In this document: piece after piece, positions 1-6,105 of the stretch
How positions within the stretch are numbered: position 1 is the stretch's first letter
Layout of the letters: each line of letters opens with the position of its first letter
Origin: an uncultured Lautropia sp.
GTDB lineage: Bacteria > Pseudomonadota > Gammaproteobacteria > Burkholderiales > Burkholderiaceae_E
DNA length: 6,145 nt
Direction: 5' to 3'
Assembly (NCBI GenBank): GCA_938046755.1
Contig: CALIXC010000251.1
Location: 1-6,145, forward strand
The notes under the pieces: model-generated
The model's input: the letters and a program-made list of their open reading frames with translations, nothing else
The model's database searches: none
What the model was told of the DNA's origin: nothing
Position numbers and translations under genes: made by a program

Positions 1-62
1 CTGCATCCCGTTCCGTGGCGCGCCGGTTCGCGGGACTTGTTCAGAGGATCCCTAGGCGACCA
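1..62. repeat. Diverged repeat, left copy
   Basis: Bases 1-44 match 5970-6013 at 35 of 44 positions without gaps. Similarity continues, with one gap, through CCTAGGCGACCA against CCTGGAGACCA (about 62 and 6029). Eight of the nine differences in the ungapped part are transitions. The copy begins at or before the window edge and runs past the FAH-family stop codon (52-54) into its last few codons. The shared core includes CGTTCCGTGG and CTTGTTCAG. Its nature is unknown: a dispersed intergenic repeat or an insertion-sequence end are both possible. Confidence 0.6.
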
Positions 63-1200
63 CCTGCTGCTCGATGGCCCCGAACAGCGAATGGCCCCGC
101 GCATCCGCCATATCGATGCGGATGCGGTCACCCGGATGCATGAAGGCCGGGCCAGGCTGGGATGATTCCTCGATGATCCGTCGCGCCCGGGCCTCCAGTA
201 GGGAGGTCCAGCCGCTGTCCGGGTCGGCGTTGGCCACCGGGCCCGTGCAGAGGATGGCGCCCGCATTCACGGGTGCCTGTCGTGACAGCACCTGCATCAG
301 CTGCCGGAAGTCGAAGCGCATGTCGGCGGCTGCGTCGATCTTTCCGGTGGAGCGGCCATTGAAGCGGCAATGCAGCGGCCGGTGGATGCGGCCCGCCCGC
401 CAGTCCTCGCCCAGCTCGTCGGGCGTCACCAGTACGGGCGCCAGGGCCAGCCCCCGGTCACGGCCTCGACCGGCCGGGTCTCCCGTCACATGCAGGCGCC
501 AGGCATTGGCCAGTCCCAGCAACAGCAGATGGCGCTCGGCCTCGTCTTCCGTCAGGTTCAGTGGAAGATCGTTGCAGATGGCCACCAGCTGCGCACTGAA
601 ATCCAGCCCGCCCAGGGCCGCCGCCTTGCGTGCCGCGGCCTCGCGCGCGGCCGCGTCCTGAACGGGCACTGTGCGGTACGCGCCCGAGGCACCCGTTTTG
701 GCATGTGCGTCGGCATCATCCGTCTCCATCTCGTCCACGATGTCATCCGGATCGGCCTCCTGGGCGCTGACCGGGCGGCCGCCACTGTCCGTGCGCAGGT
801 CCGGATAGCGCATCGAGACCGGCCCTCGGGGCGACAGCAGCGCATGGGAGGGCGCGATCTTCAGCGGCACCATGTCCTCGGGCAGCGGCGCGTCGGCCAC
901 CAGCCGAGCCTTCTGCAGGCGCCTTTCGTAGGCAGGGTAGGCCCCGGCCTCGATGCGCTGGAAGGCGCGCGGCAGCGGTGACAGATACTCGTCCGGGTCG
1001 AAGGGGAAGCTGTTCGGGGCGCGTCCGTGGTTCAGCTCGTCGTACAGATCCTGCAGCTGCGGTGCCATGAACGCCCAGTCGTCCAGAGCGCGCTGCAAGG
1101 TGCCGGTGATCCGCGAGGCCATCACGGCATGTTTCAGATCGCGCGAGACGACGACCAGCTGGCCGTCACGGGAATCATCCTTGCGGGTGGCTAGTTTCAT
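52..1200 (-). CDS. FAH-family protein, probable catalytically dead paralogue
   Basis: The protein has 382 aa. The start MKLATRKD is chosen because it matches the usual beginning of betaproteobacterial fumarylacetoacetate hydrolase (FAH) domain proteins; a GGAAAG-type ribosome site lies about 10 bases upstream. Residues 1-82 (GQLVVVSRDL, LQRALDDWAF, PLPRAFQ) and 255-382 (VTPDELGEDWRAG, MRFDFRQLM, GHSLFGAIEQQV) fit the family well. Active members cleave or decarboxylate acyl-pyruvate-like compounds in aromatic degradation, using a metal held by Asp and Glu. Here the E-x-E motif of the DFEAEVAV strand is S202-A-Q204, the Asp of the VND motif is A233, and the catalytic-type His after YVN is Tyr. 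The Lys-containing KGFGFFQSK loop is also missing. Residues about 143-195 form an acidic, then Ala/Arg-rich insert that explains the extra 50 or so residues. The family call is firm. Lack of activity is inferred from recalled family alignments. A non-catalytic role is unknown. Confidence 0.88.
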   Translation of the reverse strand: MKLATRKDDSRDGQLVVVSRDLKHAVMASRITGTLQRALDDWAFMAPQLQDLYDELNHGRAPNSFPFDPDEYLSPLPRAFQRIEAGAYPAYERRLQKARLVADAPLPEDMVPLKIAPSHALLSPRGPVSMRYPDLRTDSGGRPVSAQEADPDDIVDEMETDDADAHAKTGASGAYRTVPVQDAAAREAAARKAAALGGLDFSAQLVAICNDLPLNLTEDEAERHLLLLGLANAWRLHVTGDPAGRGRDRGLALAPVLVTPDELGEDWRAGRIHRPLHCRFNGRSTGKIDAAADMRFDFRQLMQVLSRQAPVNAGAILCTGPVANADPDSGWTSLLEARARRIIEESSQPGPAFMHPGDRIRIDMADARGHSLFGAIEQQVVA

Positions 1201-1456
1201 GACGTTACATCTTTCCGTTCCGAAAGGTGTATTTTGTCGCAGACCCTCCTGACATGGCGATGTCACATCGTTGTCGCATGGGGCAAGGCTTGGGGATTTC
1301 TGCGGATTCCCCGGCAGGACCCGCCGCCCGCCAGGGCCGCGTCGCCAAGAACGCGCAGGCACCACCGGCGCAGGCCCAACCCGGACCCTCCGGGCCACAG
1401 CGGGTACCATTGGACCACTCCGCAACAACCCCCGGCGTCTTCGCCGCTCGAGTGCC
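1201..1456. promoter_or_regulatory. Divergent intergenic region with overlapping palindromes
   Basis: This 256-base gap separates the leftward FAH-family gene from the rightward DUF3014 gene, so both promoters should lie here. Two overlapping perfect inverted repeats sit 50-70 bases upstream of the FAH start. They are TGACAT-GGCG-ATGTCA (1250-1265) and CGATGT-C-ACATCG (1258-1270), which share ATGTCA-type half-sites and could form an operator. A further hairpin, CCCGGA-CCC-TCCGGG, lies at 1380-1394 with no T-tract. No convincing -35/-10 pair was found on either strand. TACCAT at 1405-1410 is a weak -10 candidate for the rightward gene. No credible small gene is present. Confidence 0.4.
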
Positions 1457-2671
1457 ATGGCATTTCCCAAAGGACCACCCAAGCCCTCTTCCGGCCTTTT
1501 CTTCTGGCTGGTCATCGCTGTCGTGTCGTCGTTGCTGCTGCTCCTGTGGGGCTGGCAGGCTGGCATGATGGGCAAGGCCGGCAGCTTCCTGTCCGGTCTG
1601 ATCTCGCCCGCACAGTATGCCGGCTACGGCAAGCAGACCGCCGACAATGATGGAACCGGCCGGCCGGCCCTGCGGGCCGAAGCTGAGGCGGCACGTCACC
1701 GCGCCGAAGCCGAGCGCAAGGCACGCGAGGAAGCCGACAAGGCCACAGCGGACAAGGCCGCCGCCGACCAGGCATCAGCCGAGAAAAAAGCCGCCGACAA
1801 GGAGGCCGAAGACAAGGCGGCAGCCGAGAAAGCCGCTGCCGACAAGGCAGCCTCTGAAAAGGCCGAGGCCGAGCGCCTGGCCGCCGAGAAGGCGCAGGCC
1901 GAGAAAGAGGAAGCCGAACGCCAGGCTGCTGCCGAGGCCGAGAAGAAGGCCGTCGAAGAGGAAGCCGCCCGCAAGGCCGAGGTCGAGGCCCAGAAGAAGG
2001 CGGCTGCCCAGCAGCTGGCCGCTGCCGAGCAGGGGGCTGCTGCTCAGACTGGCAAACGTCGCATCCGGGTGGCCCCGGCCGATGCCAGCGAGGCCGCCGT
2101 TAACAAGGAGATTGCGAAGAACTGGCCGCTGGCCCAGCTGCGCAAGTACTTTAACCTGCAGGAACAGGCACGCCGTCTTGTCATCACCGTCGACAACCTG
2201 CCGCGCGAGCACGTGCCGTCGCAGCTGCGTGTCACTCGGGGTGTGCCCGAGCTGCTGCGCGTGAAGAAGGACGGTGAGACCATCACGCTGGATCCGTCCA
2301 ACTACGAGCGCTACGACCGCATCATCAGCTACGTCGAGAAGATGGATGCGCGCAAGATCGGCCGGCTGTACGCCAAGTTCTATCCGCTCCTGCAGCGCAC
2401 CTATGAGGAAACCGGTTTCCCCGAGCAGCGCTTTCACGACCGCGTGCTGGCCGCGCTGGACGACATGATGGATGCGCCGCGTCCGACCGGTCCCATCCGG
2501 CTGGTGCAGCCCAAGGTGCTCTACCGCTTCGAGGATGATCACCTGGAGAACCTGTCGGCGGGCCAGAAGATCATGATCCGCGTCGGCCCTGACAACGCTG
2601 CCCGCCTGCGCAAAATGCTGGCCCGCGTGCGGGCCGCTATCGCGGCCCATGACCCTGACGATCCGGAATGA
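1457..2671 (+). CDS. DUF3014 protein with membrane anchor and TolA-like coiled coil
   Basis: The protein has 404 aa. The start at MAFPKG places two Lys residues before one hydrophobic helix (about 13-33, GLFFWLVIAVV...), giving an N-in anchor with the rest outside the membrane. Residues about 72-195 are almost only Ala, Lys, Glu, Asp, Arg and Gln in AEKAAADKA-like repeats: a long helix or coiled coil like the middle of TolA. Residues about 216-393 match DUF3014 as I recall it: LVITVDNLPRE, SNYERYDRI, LYAKFYPLLQRTYEETGFP, the strand around VLYRFED, and LSAGQKIMIRVGP near the end. DUF3014 proteins usually have an N-terminal helix and a short linker, so the charged coiled coil is the odd part. 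There is no TolA C-terminal domain and no tolQRB neighbours, so it should not be named tolA. The function is unknown; a periplasm-spanning envelope role is an inference. The ribosome site is weak (only GAG before the start). A terminator follows. Confidence 0.88.
   Translation: MAFPKGPPKPSSGLFFWLVIAVVSSLLLLLWGWQAGMMGKAGSFLSGLISPAQYAGYGKQTADNDGTGRPALRAEAEAARHRAEAERKAREEADKATADKAAADQASAEKKAADKEAEDKAAAEKAAADKAASEKAEAERLAAEKAQAEKEEAERQAAAEAEKKAVEEEAARKAEVEAQKKAAAQQLAAAEQGAAAQTGKRRIRVAPADASEAAVNKEIAKNWPLAQLRKYFNLQEQARRLVITVDNLPREHVPSQLRVTRGVPELLRVKKDGETITLDPSNYERYDRIISYVEKMDARKIGRLYAKFYPLLQRTYEETGFPEQRFHDRVLAALDDMMDAPRPTGPIRLVQPKVLYRFEDDHLENLSAGQKIMIRVGPDNAARLRKMLARVRAAIAAHDPDDPE
1671..2040 (+). 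repeat. Coding low-complexity Ala/Lys/Glu repeat
   Basis: Within the DUF3014 gene, the DNA is a degenerate array built from GCCGACAAGGC- and GCCGAGAA-like units, encoding ADKA, AEKA and AEAE blocks. No unit is repeated perfectly for long, so it appears to be an old, codon-diversified repeat, not a recent tandem expansion. It encodes the predicted coiled coil. Because of the G/C-biased third positions, it also opens long antisense reading frames that are not genes. Confidence 0.7.
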
Positions 2672-2711
2672 TCGGTGGCGCGGGTCTGATCCCGCGCATT
2701 GAAGCTCCCTT

Positions 2712-2739
2712 GGCGCCCTTCACGGGCGCCGTTTCGTTT
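2712..2739 (+). terminator. Rho-independent terminator after the DUF3014 gene
   Basis: A perfect 7-bp stem, GGCGCCC / GGGCGCC, with the loop TTCAC is followed by GTTTCGTTT. It lies 40 bases past the DUF3014 stop codon and ahead of the phasin promoter, so it separates the two units. The T-run is interrupted by one C and one G, so efficiency may be moderate. Confidence 0.7.
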
Positions 2740-2761
2740 CCGCCTCAGGGAAGTGCAGCTA

Positions 2762-2779
2762 TTGTGCGGCGCAGCAAAT
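2762..2779 (+). promoter_or_regulatory. Putative PhaR-type operator, copy 1
   Basis: The 18-base site TTGTGCGGCGCAGCAAAT contains an imperfect dyad, TTG-TGC-N3-GCA-g-CAA, with the inner TGCG-G-CGCA perfectly palindromic. PhaR repressors of polyhydroxyalkanoate-producing proteobacteria are known to bind TGC/GCA-type dyads upstream of phasin genes and to be released by polymer. Assignment to PhaR rests on this resemblance and on the phasin gene downstream. Confidence 0.55.
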
Positions 2780-2790
2780 CATGGGAGAAT
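2762..2790 (+). promoter_or_regulatory. Candidate sigma-70 promoter of the phasin gene
   Basis: TTGTGC (2762-2767) is separated by 17 bases from GAGAAT (2785-2790). They match the consensus at three of six and four of six positions, so this is a modest promoter on sequence alone. Transcription would start near 2797 and give a leader of about 107 bases. The -35 box lies inside operator repeat 1, and the predicted start lies inside repeat 2. Confidence 0.4.
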
Positions 2791-2794
2791 GGAT

Positions 2795-2812
2795 TTGTGC
2801 GATGCAGCAAAT
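2795..2812 (+). promoter_or_regulatory. Putative PhaR-type operator, copy 2
   Basis: The site TTGTGCGATGCAGCAAAT is identical to copy 1 at 16 of 18 positions; only the two central bases differ. It begins 33 bases after copy 1, about three turns of the helix, so both sites would face the same side of the DNA. It covers the predicted transcription start of the phasin gene. Confidence 0.55.
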
Positions 2813-2903
2813 GCTAGGTGGCCCTTCAGCCCCTGCTGTTCCAGTGGCTGCGCTTTTCCGGGCCGGCGTTGCTGCCCGCCCAACCCGACACCGGAGTCCC
2901 CCC

Positions 2904-3449
2904 ATGTTTCCTTCCATCGATGACCTGATGAAGGCCCAGGCCGAAGCCTTCAAGACCACCAACACCGTGGCCAGCACCGCCTTCGACGGTGCCCGCAAGC
3001 TGCTGGAACTAAACGTCCAGGCTGCCCGCGCCGGCATGGAAGAGTCCTCGGCACAGCTCAAGGCCCTTCTGGCCGCCAAGGATGTCAGCGCGCTCAACAC
3101 CCTGCTGGCCGACCTGTTCTCACAGCTCAGCAAGCCTGAAGGCAACAAGGCCGCTGCCTACGTGAAGGATGTCTACGATATCGCCCAGCAGACCAACAGT
3201 CAGGTGGCCGCACTCATCGAGAAGCAGGTTGCCAGCAGCCAGCAGCAACTGCTGGCTGCCGTTGATGCCCTCGCCAAGAACGCCCCGGCCGGTTCCGAAG
3301 GCGCCGTCAAGCTGCTGCGCCAGAGCGTGGTCGACGCCAACGCCGCCTTCGAGAAAGTCCAGGCTGCCTCGCGTCAGGTGCTGGATCTGATCGACGCCAA
3401 TGTCAATAACCTGGCCAAGACGGGCGAAGCTGCCGCGAAGAAGAAGTAA
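2904..3449 (+). CDS. phaP: Phasin, polyhydroxyalkanoate granule surface protein
   Basis: The protein has 181 aa, the usual length of Phasin_2 (PF09361) proteins. Phasins coat intracellular polyhydroxyalkanoate granules, limit their coalescence and affect polymer yield. The sequence starts MFPSIDDLMKAQAEAF and has the family-like segment FDGARKLLELNVQAARAGME (27-46), the A/S-rich linker around LAAKDVSALNTLL, then KAAAYVKDVYDIAQQTNSQV (82-101). It is almost entirely predicted amphipathic helix, with no signal peptide or membrane segment, and ends in a Lys-rich tail (AAAKKK), all usual for phasins. The start is set by GGAG at 2893-2896, seven bases before ATG. The upstream in-frame extension (from 2781) overlaps the operator and has no phasin character. 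No polymer synthase or phaR gene lies in the window. The two operator-like repeats upstream suggest repression in the absence of polymer. Which of several phasin paralogues this is cannot be told. Confidence 0.92.
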   Translation: MFPSIDDLMKAQAEAFKTTNTVASTAFDGARKLLELNVQAARAGMEESSAQLKALLAAKDVSALNTLLADLFSQLSKPEGNKAAAYVKDVYDIAQQTNSQVAALIEKQVASSQQQLLAAVDALAKNAPAGSEGAVKLLRQSVVDANAAFEKVQAASRQVLDLIDANVNNLAKTGEAAAKKK

Positions 3450-3613
3450 GCCGACTTCTGTCCTGCCCGCAACTTCGACGGCGATTGTTGCCGGTGCGTC
3501 CTGGTTGTCCCTTCAGGTAGGGCTTCTGCGGCCAGTCCTGGCTTGATCGTGTAGTGTGGGGACAGCTTGCCCGGCCATCCAGCCGGTTTCTTCCCCCGCT
3601 TCAGGAGACAGTC
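3450..3613 (+). promoter_or_regulatory. Phasin to beta-glucosidase intergenic region
   Basis: These 164 bases should hold the end of the phasin transcript and the beta-glucosidase promoter. One small hairpin, CCGGC-CATCCA-GCCGG (3571-3585), is followed by TTTCTT. It could be a weak terminator, but it sits only about 30 bases before the next start codon. TTGATC at 3543-3548 resembles a -35 box but has no good -10 partner. AGGAG at 3603-3607 is the ribosome site of the beta-glucosidase gene, six bases before its ATG. Confidence 0.3.
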
Positions 3614-5929
3614 ATGGCATCGACGCCTTCCTGCTCACGTACCGCATCGGCCCTGGCGCTGGCCGCTTCCATGCAGATGACGACGCCAGCCGTCGCGGAT
3701 GACTCGATGCCCCGTCTCGGGGTGTCCCCTGTCCGGGAAGTGATCCAGGCCATGACCCTCGAAGAGAAAGTGGCGCTGGTGCTGGGTCAGGGCATGGCCG
3801 GCATGTCGGGGGGCATGCAGGGGCCGGTTGTCGGGGGCGACACGAACAGCCGGGTTCCCGGTGCGGCCGGCACGACCTTTCCCATTGCGCGACTGGGAAT
3901 TCCCTCGATCGTTATGGCCGACGGGCCTGCCGGTCTGCGCATCACGCCGACGCGGGACGACGCACCGAATCAAACCTTCCATGCCACGGCCTTTCCGATT
4001 GCATCGCTGCTGGCCAGCTCATGGGACGATGCGCTGATCGAACGTGTGGGCGAGGCCATGGGGGCGGAGGCTGCGGCCTATGGGGTCGATGTCTTTCTGA
4101 CGCCGGCCCTGAACCTGCATCGCTATCCGCTGGGTGGCCGAAACTTTGAGTACTACTCGGAGGATCCGCTAGTTTCCGGCAAGATGGCCGCCGCCATGAT
4201 TCGCGGAATCCAGTCGCAGGATGTGGGCACGTCGGCCAAGCATTACGCGGCCAACAACCATGAATGGAACCGCAACACCATCAACGTGAAGGTCAGCGAG
4301 CGTGCGCTGCGCGAGCTGTACCTGAAGGGCTTCGAGATTGCCGTCAAGGAAAGCAGTCCGTGGACGATCATGACTTCCTACAACCGAATCAACGGAACCT
4401 ACACCTCGGAAAGCCCCTGGCTGCTGCAGGACGTGCTGCGTGATCAATGGGGCTTCGAGGGCGTCGTGATGACGGACTGGTTCGCCGGTGCGGATGCCGC
4501 GAAGCAGATGCAGGCAGGCAACGACCTGCTGATGCCCGGAACCCAGTCGCAGCAGCAGGCACTGCTGAACGCGGCCAGAAATGGCCAGCTTGATGTGCAG
4601 GTGCTGGATCGCAATATCGAACGCATCCTCGATCTAATCATGAGGACACGAACCTTCCGTCATGAGCCCGTCAGCAACAAGCCCGATCTGGATGCCCATG
4701 CGCGAATCTCACGTAAGGCCGCCACGGAAGGCATGGTGCTGTTGAAGAACGAACGTGACGCCCTGCCGCTTGCAGCCGGGAAGAAGCTGGCACTCTTTGG
4801 CAACAGTGCCCATGACATCATCATCGGCGGTACCGGCAGTGGCGATGTCCATGAAGCCTATTCGGTGGCATTGCCCGAGGGGCTGGAAAATGCCGGCTAC
4901 GCCACTGACAAGGCGCTTTCTCAGGCCTATGCCCACCACATCAAGGAGGAAAAGGCACGTCGCCCGGAAACCAATCCCTTCCTCGCGCCGCCACCGCTAC
5001 CCGAGCTTCTGCCAACGGCCGAGCAGATCGACGCTGCCGTTACTGCCAACGATGTCGGCGTCATCACGATCGGCCGGAATTCCGGTGAATTTATCGACCG
5101 CAAGGCTGAAGATGATTTCTACCTGACGGAGGCCGAGCAGACGCTCATCAAGAATGTCTCGACGGCCTTTCACAAGGCCGGCAAGCCGGTCGTGGTGGTG
5201 CTGAACATCGGCGGTGTCATCGAGCTTGCCAGCTGGCGCGATCAGGTCGATGCCATTCTGCTGGCGTGGCAGCCCGGGCAGGAAGCCGGCCATGCCATGG
5301 CGGACGTTTTGTCCGGCAAGGTGAACCCGTCCGGCAAGCTGACCGATACCTTTGCGCTCGATCTGAAGGACTATCCTGCCGCCGAGAACTTCCCCGGCGT
5401 GACGCTGCTGGGCCCTGATCCGGCTGCCCGTGGCGGCATCGTCATCAACGACCGTGCTGCAGAGGTGGAGTACCGTGATGACATCTGGGTCGGCTATCGC
5501 CACTTCAACACCCGGGGTTTCGATGTGGCCTATCCCTTCGGGTACGGCCTTTCCTACACCCGCTTCGAGTACCGGGATCTGAAGCTGACACGTGAGGATG
5601 CTGGCTTGACGGCCTCGGTTACCGTCACCAATACCGGCCGCCACGCGGGTAAGGAAGTGGTGCAGCTCTATGTTTTGGCGCCGAATGATGATCTGGAAAA
5701 GCCTCATGCCGAGCTGCGTGCCTATGCCAAGACTCGTCTGCTGCAGCCTGGGCAGTCGCAGAGGCTTGTCATGCGGGTGGATCCCCGGGGGTTGACGTCC
5801 TTTGATCCCGCTGTTCACCGGTGGGTGGCCCATCCGGGGCGCTACACCGTCAGTATTGGTGCGTCCTCACGTGATATCCGTCAGCAGGCCCACTTCGACA
5901 TCAAGGATGAGCTGAGCTTCATGCCCTAA
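3614..5929 (+). CDS. Exported GH3 beta-glucosidase, BglB/Bgl3B type
   Basis: The protein has 771 aa. It hydrolyses terminal beta-linked glucose (or a related sugar) from oligosaccharides or glycosides with retention of configuration. A signal peptide (1-28, cleavage after PAVA) predicts a periplasmic or secreted enzyme. GH3 N-terminal barrel, about 38-345: substrate-binding D103 (ADGPAGLR), R176 (GGRNFEYYSEDP), K209-H210 (AKHYAANNHE) and nucleophile D288 (VVMTDWF). GH3 C-terminal domain, about 365-580: EGMVLLKN and acid/base candidate E492 (SGEFIDRK). Fibronectin III-like domain, about 675-755, ending in SSRDIR. Domain order and motifs resemble Thermotoga Bgl3B (recalled, not searched), which is cytoplasmic, so the signal peptide is notable. 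No PA14 insertion is seen. The start has AGGAG six bases upstream; the 20-residue in-frame upstream extension is rejected. No sugar transporter or regulator adjoins it, so the natural substrate is unknown (bglX-like, symbol withheld). Confidence 0.94.
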   Translation: MASTPSCSRTASALALAASMQMTTPAVADDSMPRLGVSPVREVIQAMTLEEKVALVLGQGMAGMSGGMQGPVVGGDTNSRVPGAAGTTFPIARLGIPSIVMADGPAGLRITPTRDDAPNQTFHATAFPIASLLASSWDDALIERVGEAMGAEAAAYGVDVFLTPALNLHRYPLGGRNFEYYSEDPLVSGKMAAAMIRGIQSQDVGTSAKHYAANNHEWNRNTINVKVSERALRELYLKGFEIAVKESSPWTIMTSYNRINGTYTSESPWLLQDVLRDQWGFEGVVMTDWFAGADAAKQMQAGNDLLMPGTQSQQQALLNAARNGQLDVQVLDRNIERILDLIMRTRTFRHEPVSNKPDLDAHARISRKAATEGMVLLKNERDALPLAAGKKLALFGNSAHDIIIGGTGSGDVHEAYSVALPEGLENAGYATDKALSQAYAHHIKEEKARRPETNPFLAPPPLPELLPTAEQIDAAVTANDVGVITIGRNSGEFIDRKAEDDFYLTEAEQTLIKNVSTAFHKAGKPVVVVLNIGGVIELASWRDQVDAILLAWQPGQEAGHAMADVLSGKVNPSGKLTDTFALDLKDYPAAENFPGVTLLGPDPAARGGIVINDRAAEVEYRDDIWVGYRHFNTRGFDVAYPFGYGLSYTRFEYRDLKLTREDAGLTASVTVTNTGRHAGKEVVQLYVLAPNDDLEKPHAELRAYAKTRLLQPGQSQRLVMRVDPRGLTSFDPAVHRWVAHPGRYTVSIGASSRDIRQQAHFDIKDELSFMP

Positions 5930-5958
5930 TCTTCTGGCGCGTGATGCGTTGAGAAGAT
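5929..5958 (+). terminator. Hairpin at the beta-glucosidase stop codon
   Basis: ATCTTCT (5929-5935) pairs perfectly with AGAAGAT (5952-5958). Inside, two G-U pairs and CGC/GCG around the loop GTGAT can extend the stem, leaving one bulged G. The 5' arm starts on the last base of the TAA stop. The following bases are CCTTTCGG, a poor U-tract, so this may be a transcript-end stabilising hairpin or a weak terminator. Confidence 0.35.
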
Positions 5959-5969
5959 CCTTTCGGTCG

Positions 5970-6029
5970 TTGTATCTCGTTCCGTGGTGCACCGGTGCGT
6001 GAGGCTTGTTCAGCGAAACCTGGAGACCA
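5970..6029. repeat. Diverged repeat, right copy
   Basis: This is the partner of the copy at 1-62, in the same orientation, starting 40 bases past the beta-glucosidase stop. In the plus reading phase, six of the nine differences fall on one codon position. The two copies would read as CISFRGAPVREACS and CIPFRGAPVRGTCS, a weak hint of a former coding segment. The reading frame around it is closed by TGA at 5950-5952 and TGA at 6046-6048, so it is not an intact gene. Confidence 0.6.
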
Positions 6030-6068
6030 TCGCAGGGAAGATCGCTGAAGTACGAAAGATCGAAGAAA

Positions 6069-6101
6069 AAAGGCCGCAGAGCGATGTGCTCTGCGGCCTT
6101 T
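6069..6101. terminator. Strong bidirectional terminator, best for leftward transcription
   Basis: A perfect 11-bp stem, GGCCGCAGAGC (6072-6082) and GCTCTGCGGCC (6088-6098), has the loop GATGT. With flanking AAA/TTT it reaches 14 pairs. Read leftward it is followed by TTTTTTCTTC, a textbook U-tract; read rightward it is followed only by TTTCCTG. It probably ends a leftward gene entering from the right edge and may also stop read-through from the beta-glucosidase gene. Confidence 0.85.
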
Positions 6102-6105
6102 CCTG

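Noticed and set aside
2..55. Rightward frame open from the left edge to TAG (53-55), sharing CTAG with the FAH-family stop
   Set aside because: Only 17 codons are visible and they lie in the diverged repeat. A convergent gene ending there is possible but cannot be supported.
74..661. Rightward open frames across the FAH-family gene
   Set aside because: Ser/Arg/Ala-rich shadow translations; the leftward frame has clear family motifs over the same bases.
1271..1456. N-terminal extension of the DUF3014 reading frame
   Set aside because: The 62 extra residues are Arg/Pro/Gly-rich. Starting at 1457 instead puts the membrane anchor at the usual place near the N-terminus.
1201..1575. N-terminal extension of the FAH-family reading frame
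   Set aside because: The extra 125 residues are Arg/Pro/Gly-rich and unlike the family, overlap the start of the divergent DUF3014 gene, and precede a start that matches the usual family N-terminus with a ribosome site.
1775..2650. Long antisense open frame (291 codons) opposite the DUF3014 gene
   Set aside because: It is a by-product of the G/C-rich third positions and Ala/Lys repeat of the real gene; the product is low-complexity Leu/Gly with no domain and no ribosome site.
2781..2903. Longer phasin start at MGEWICAMQQ
   Set aside because: It would begin inside the operator and promoter region and has no phasin character; the start at 2904 has a well-spaced GGAG.
3491..3515. Possible third copy of the diverged repeat (CCGGTGCGT ... 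TTCAG)
   Set aside because: Only a 9-base exact match plus a gapped TTCAG; easily chance in GC-rich DNA.
4997..5833. Antisense open frame (278 codons) opposite the beta-glucosidase gene
   Set aside because: The plus strand shows continuous, motif-perfect GH3 sequence; the antisense product has no recognisable features.
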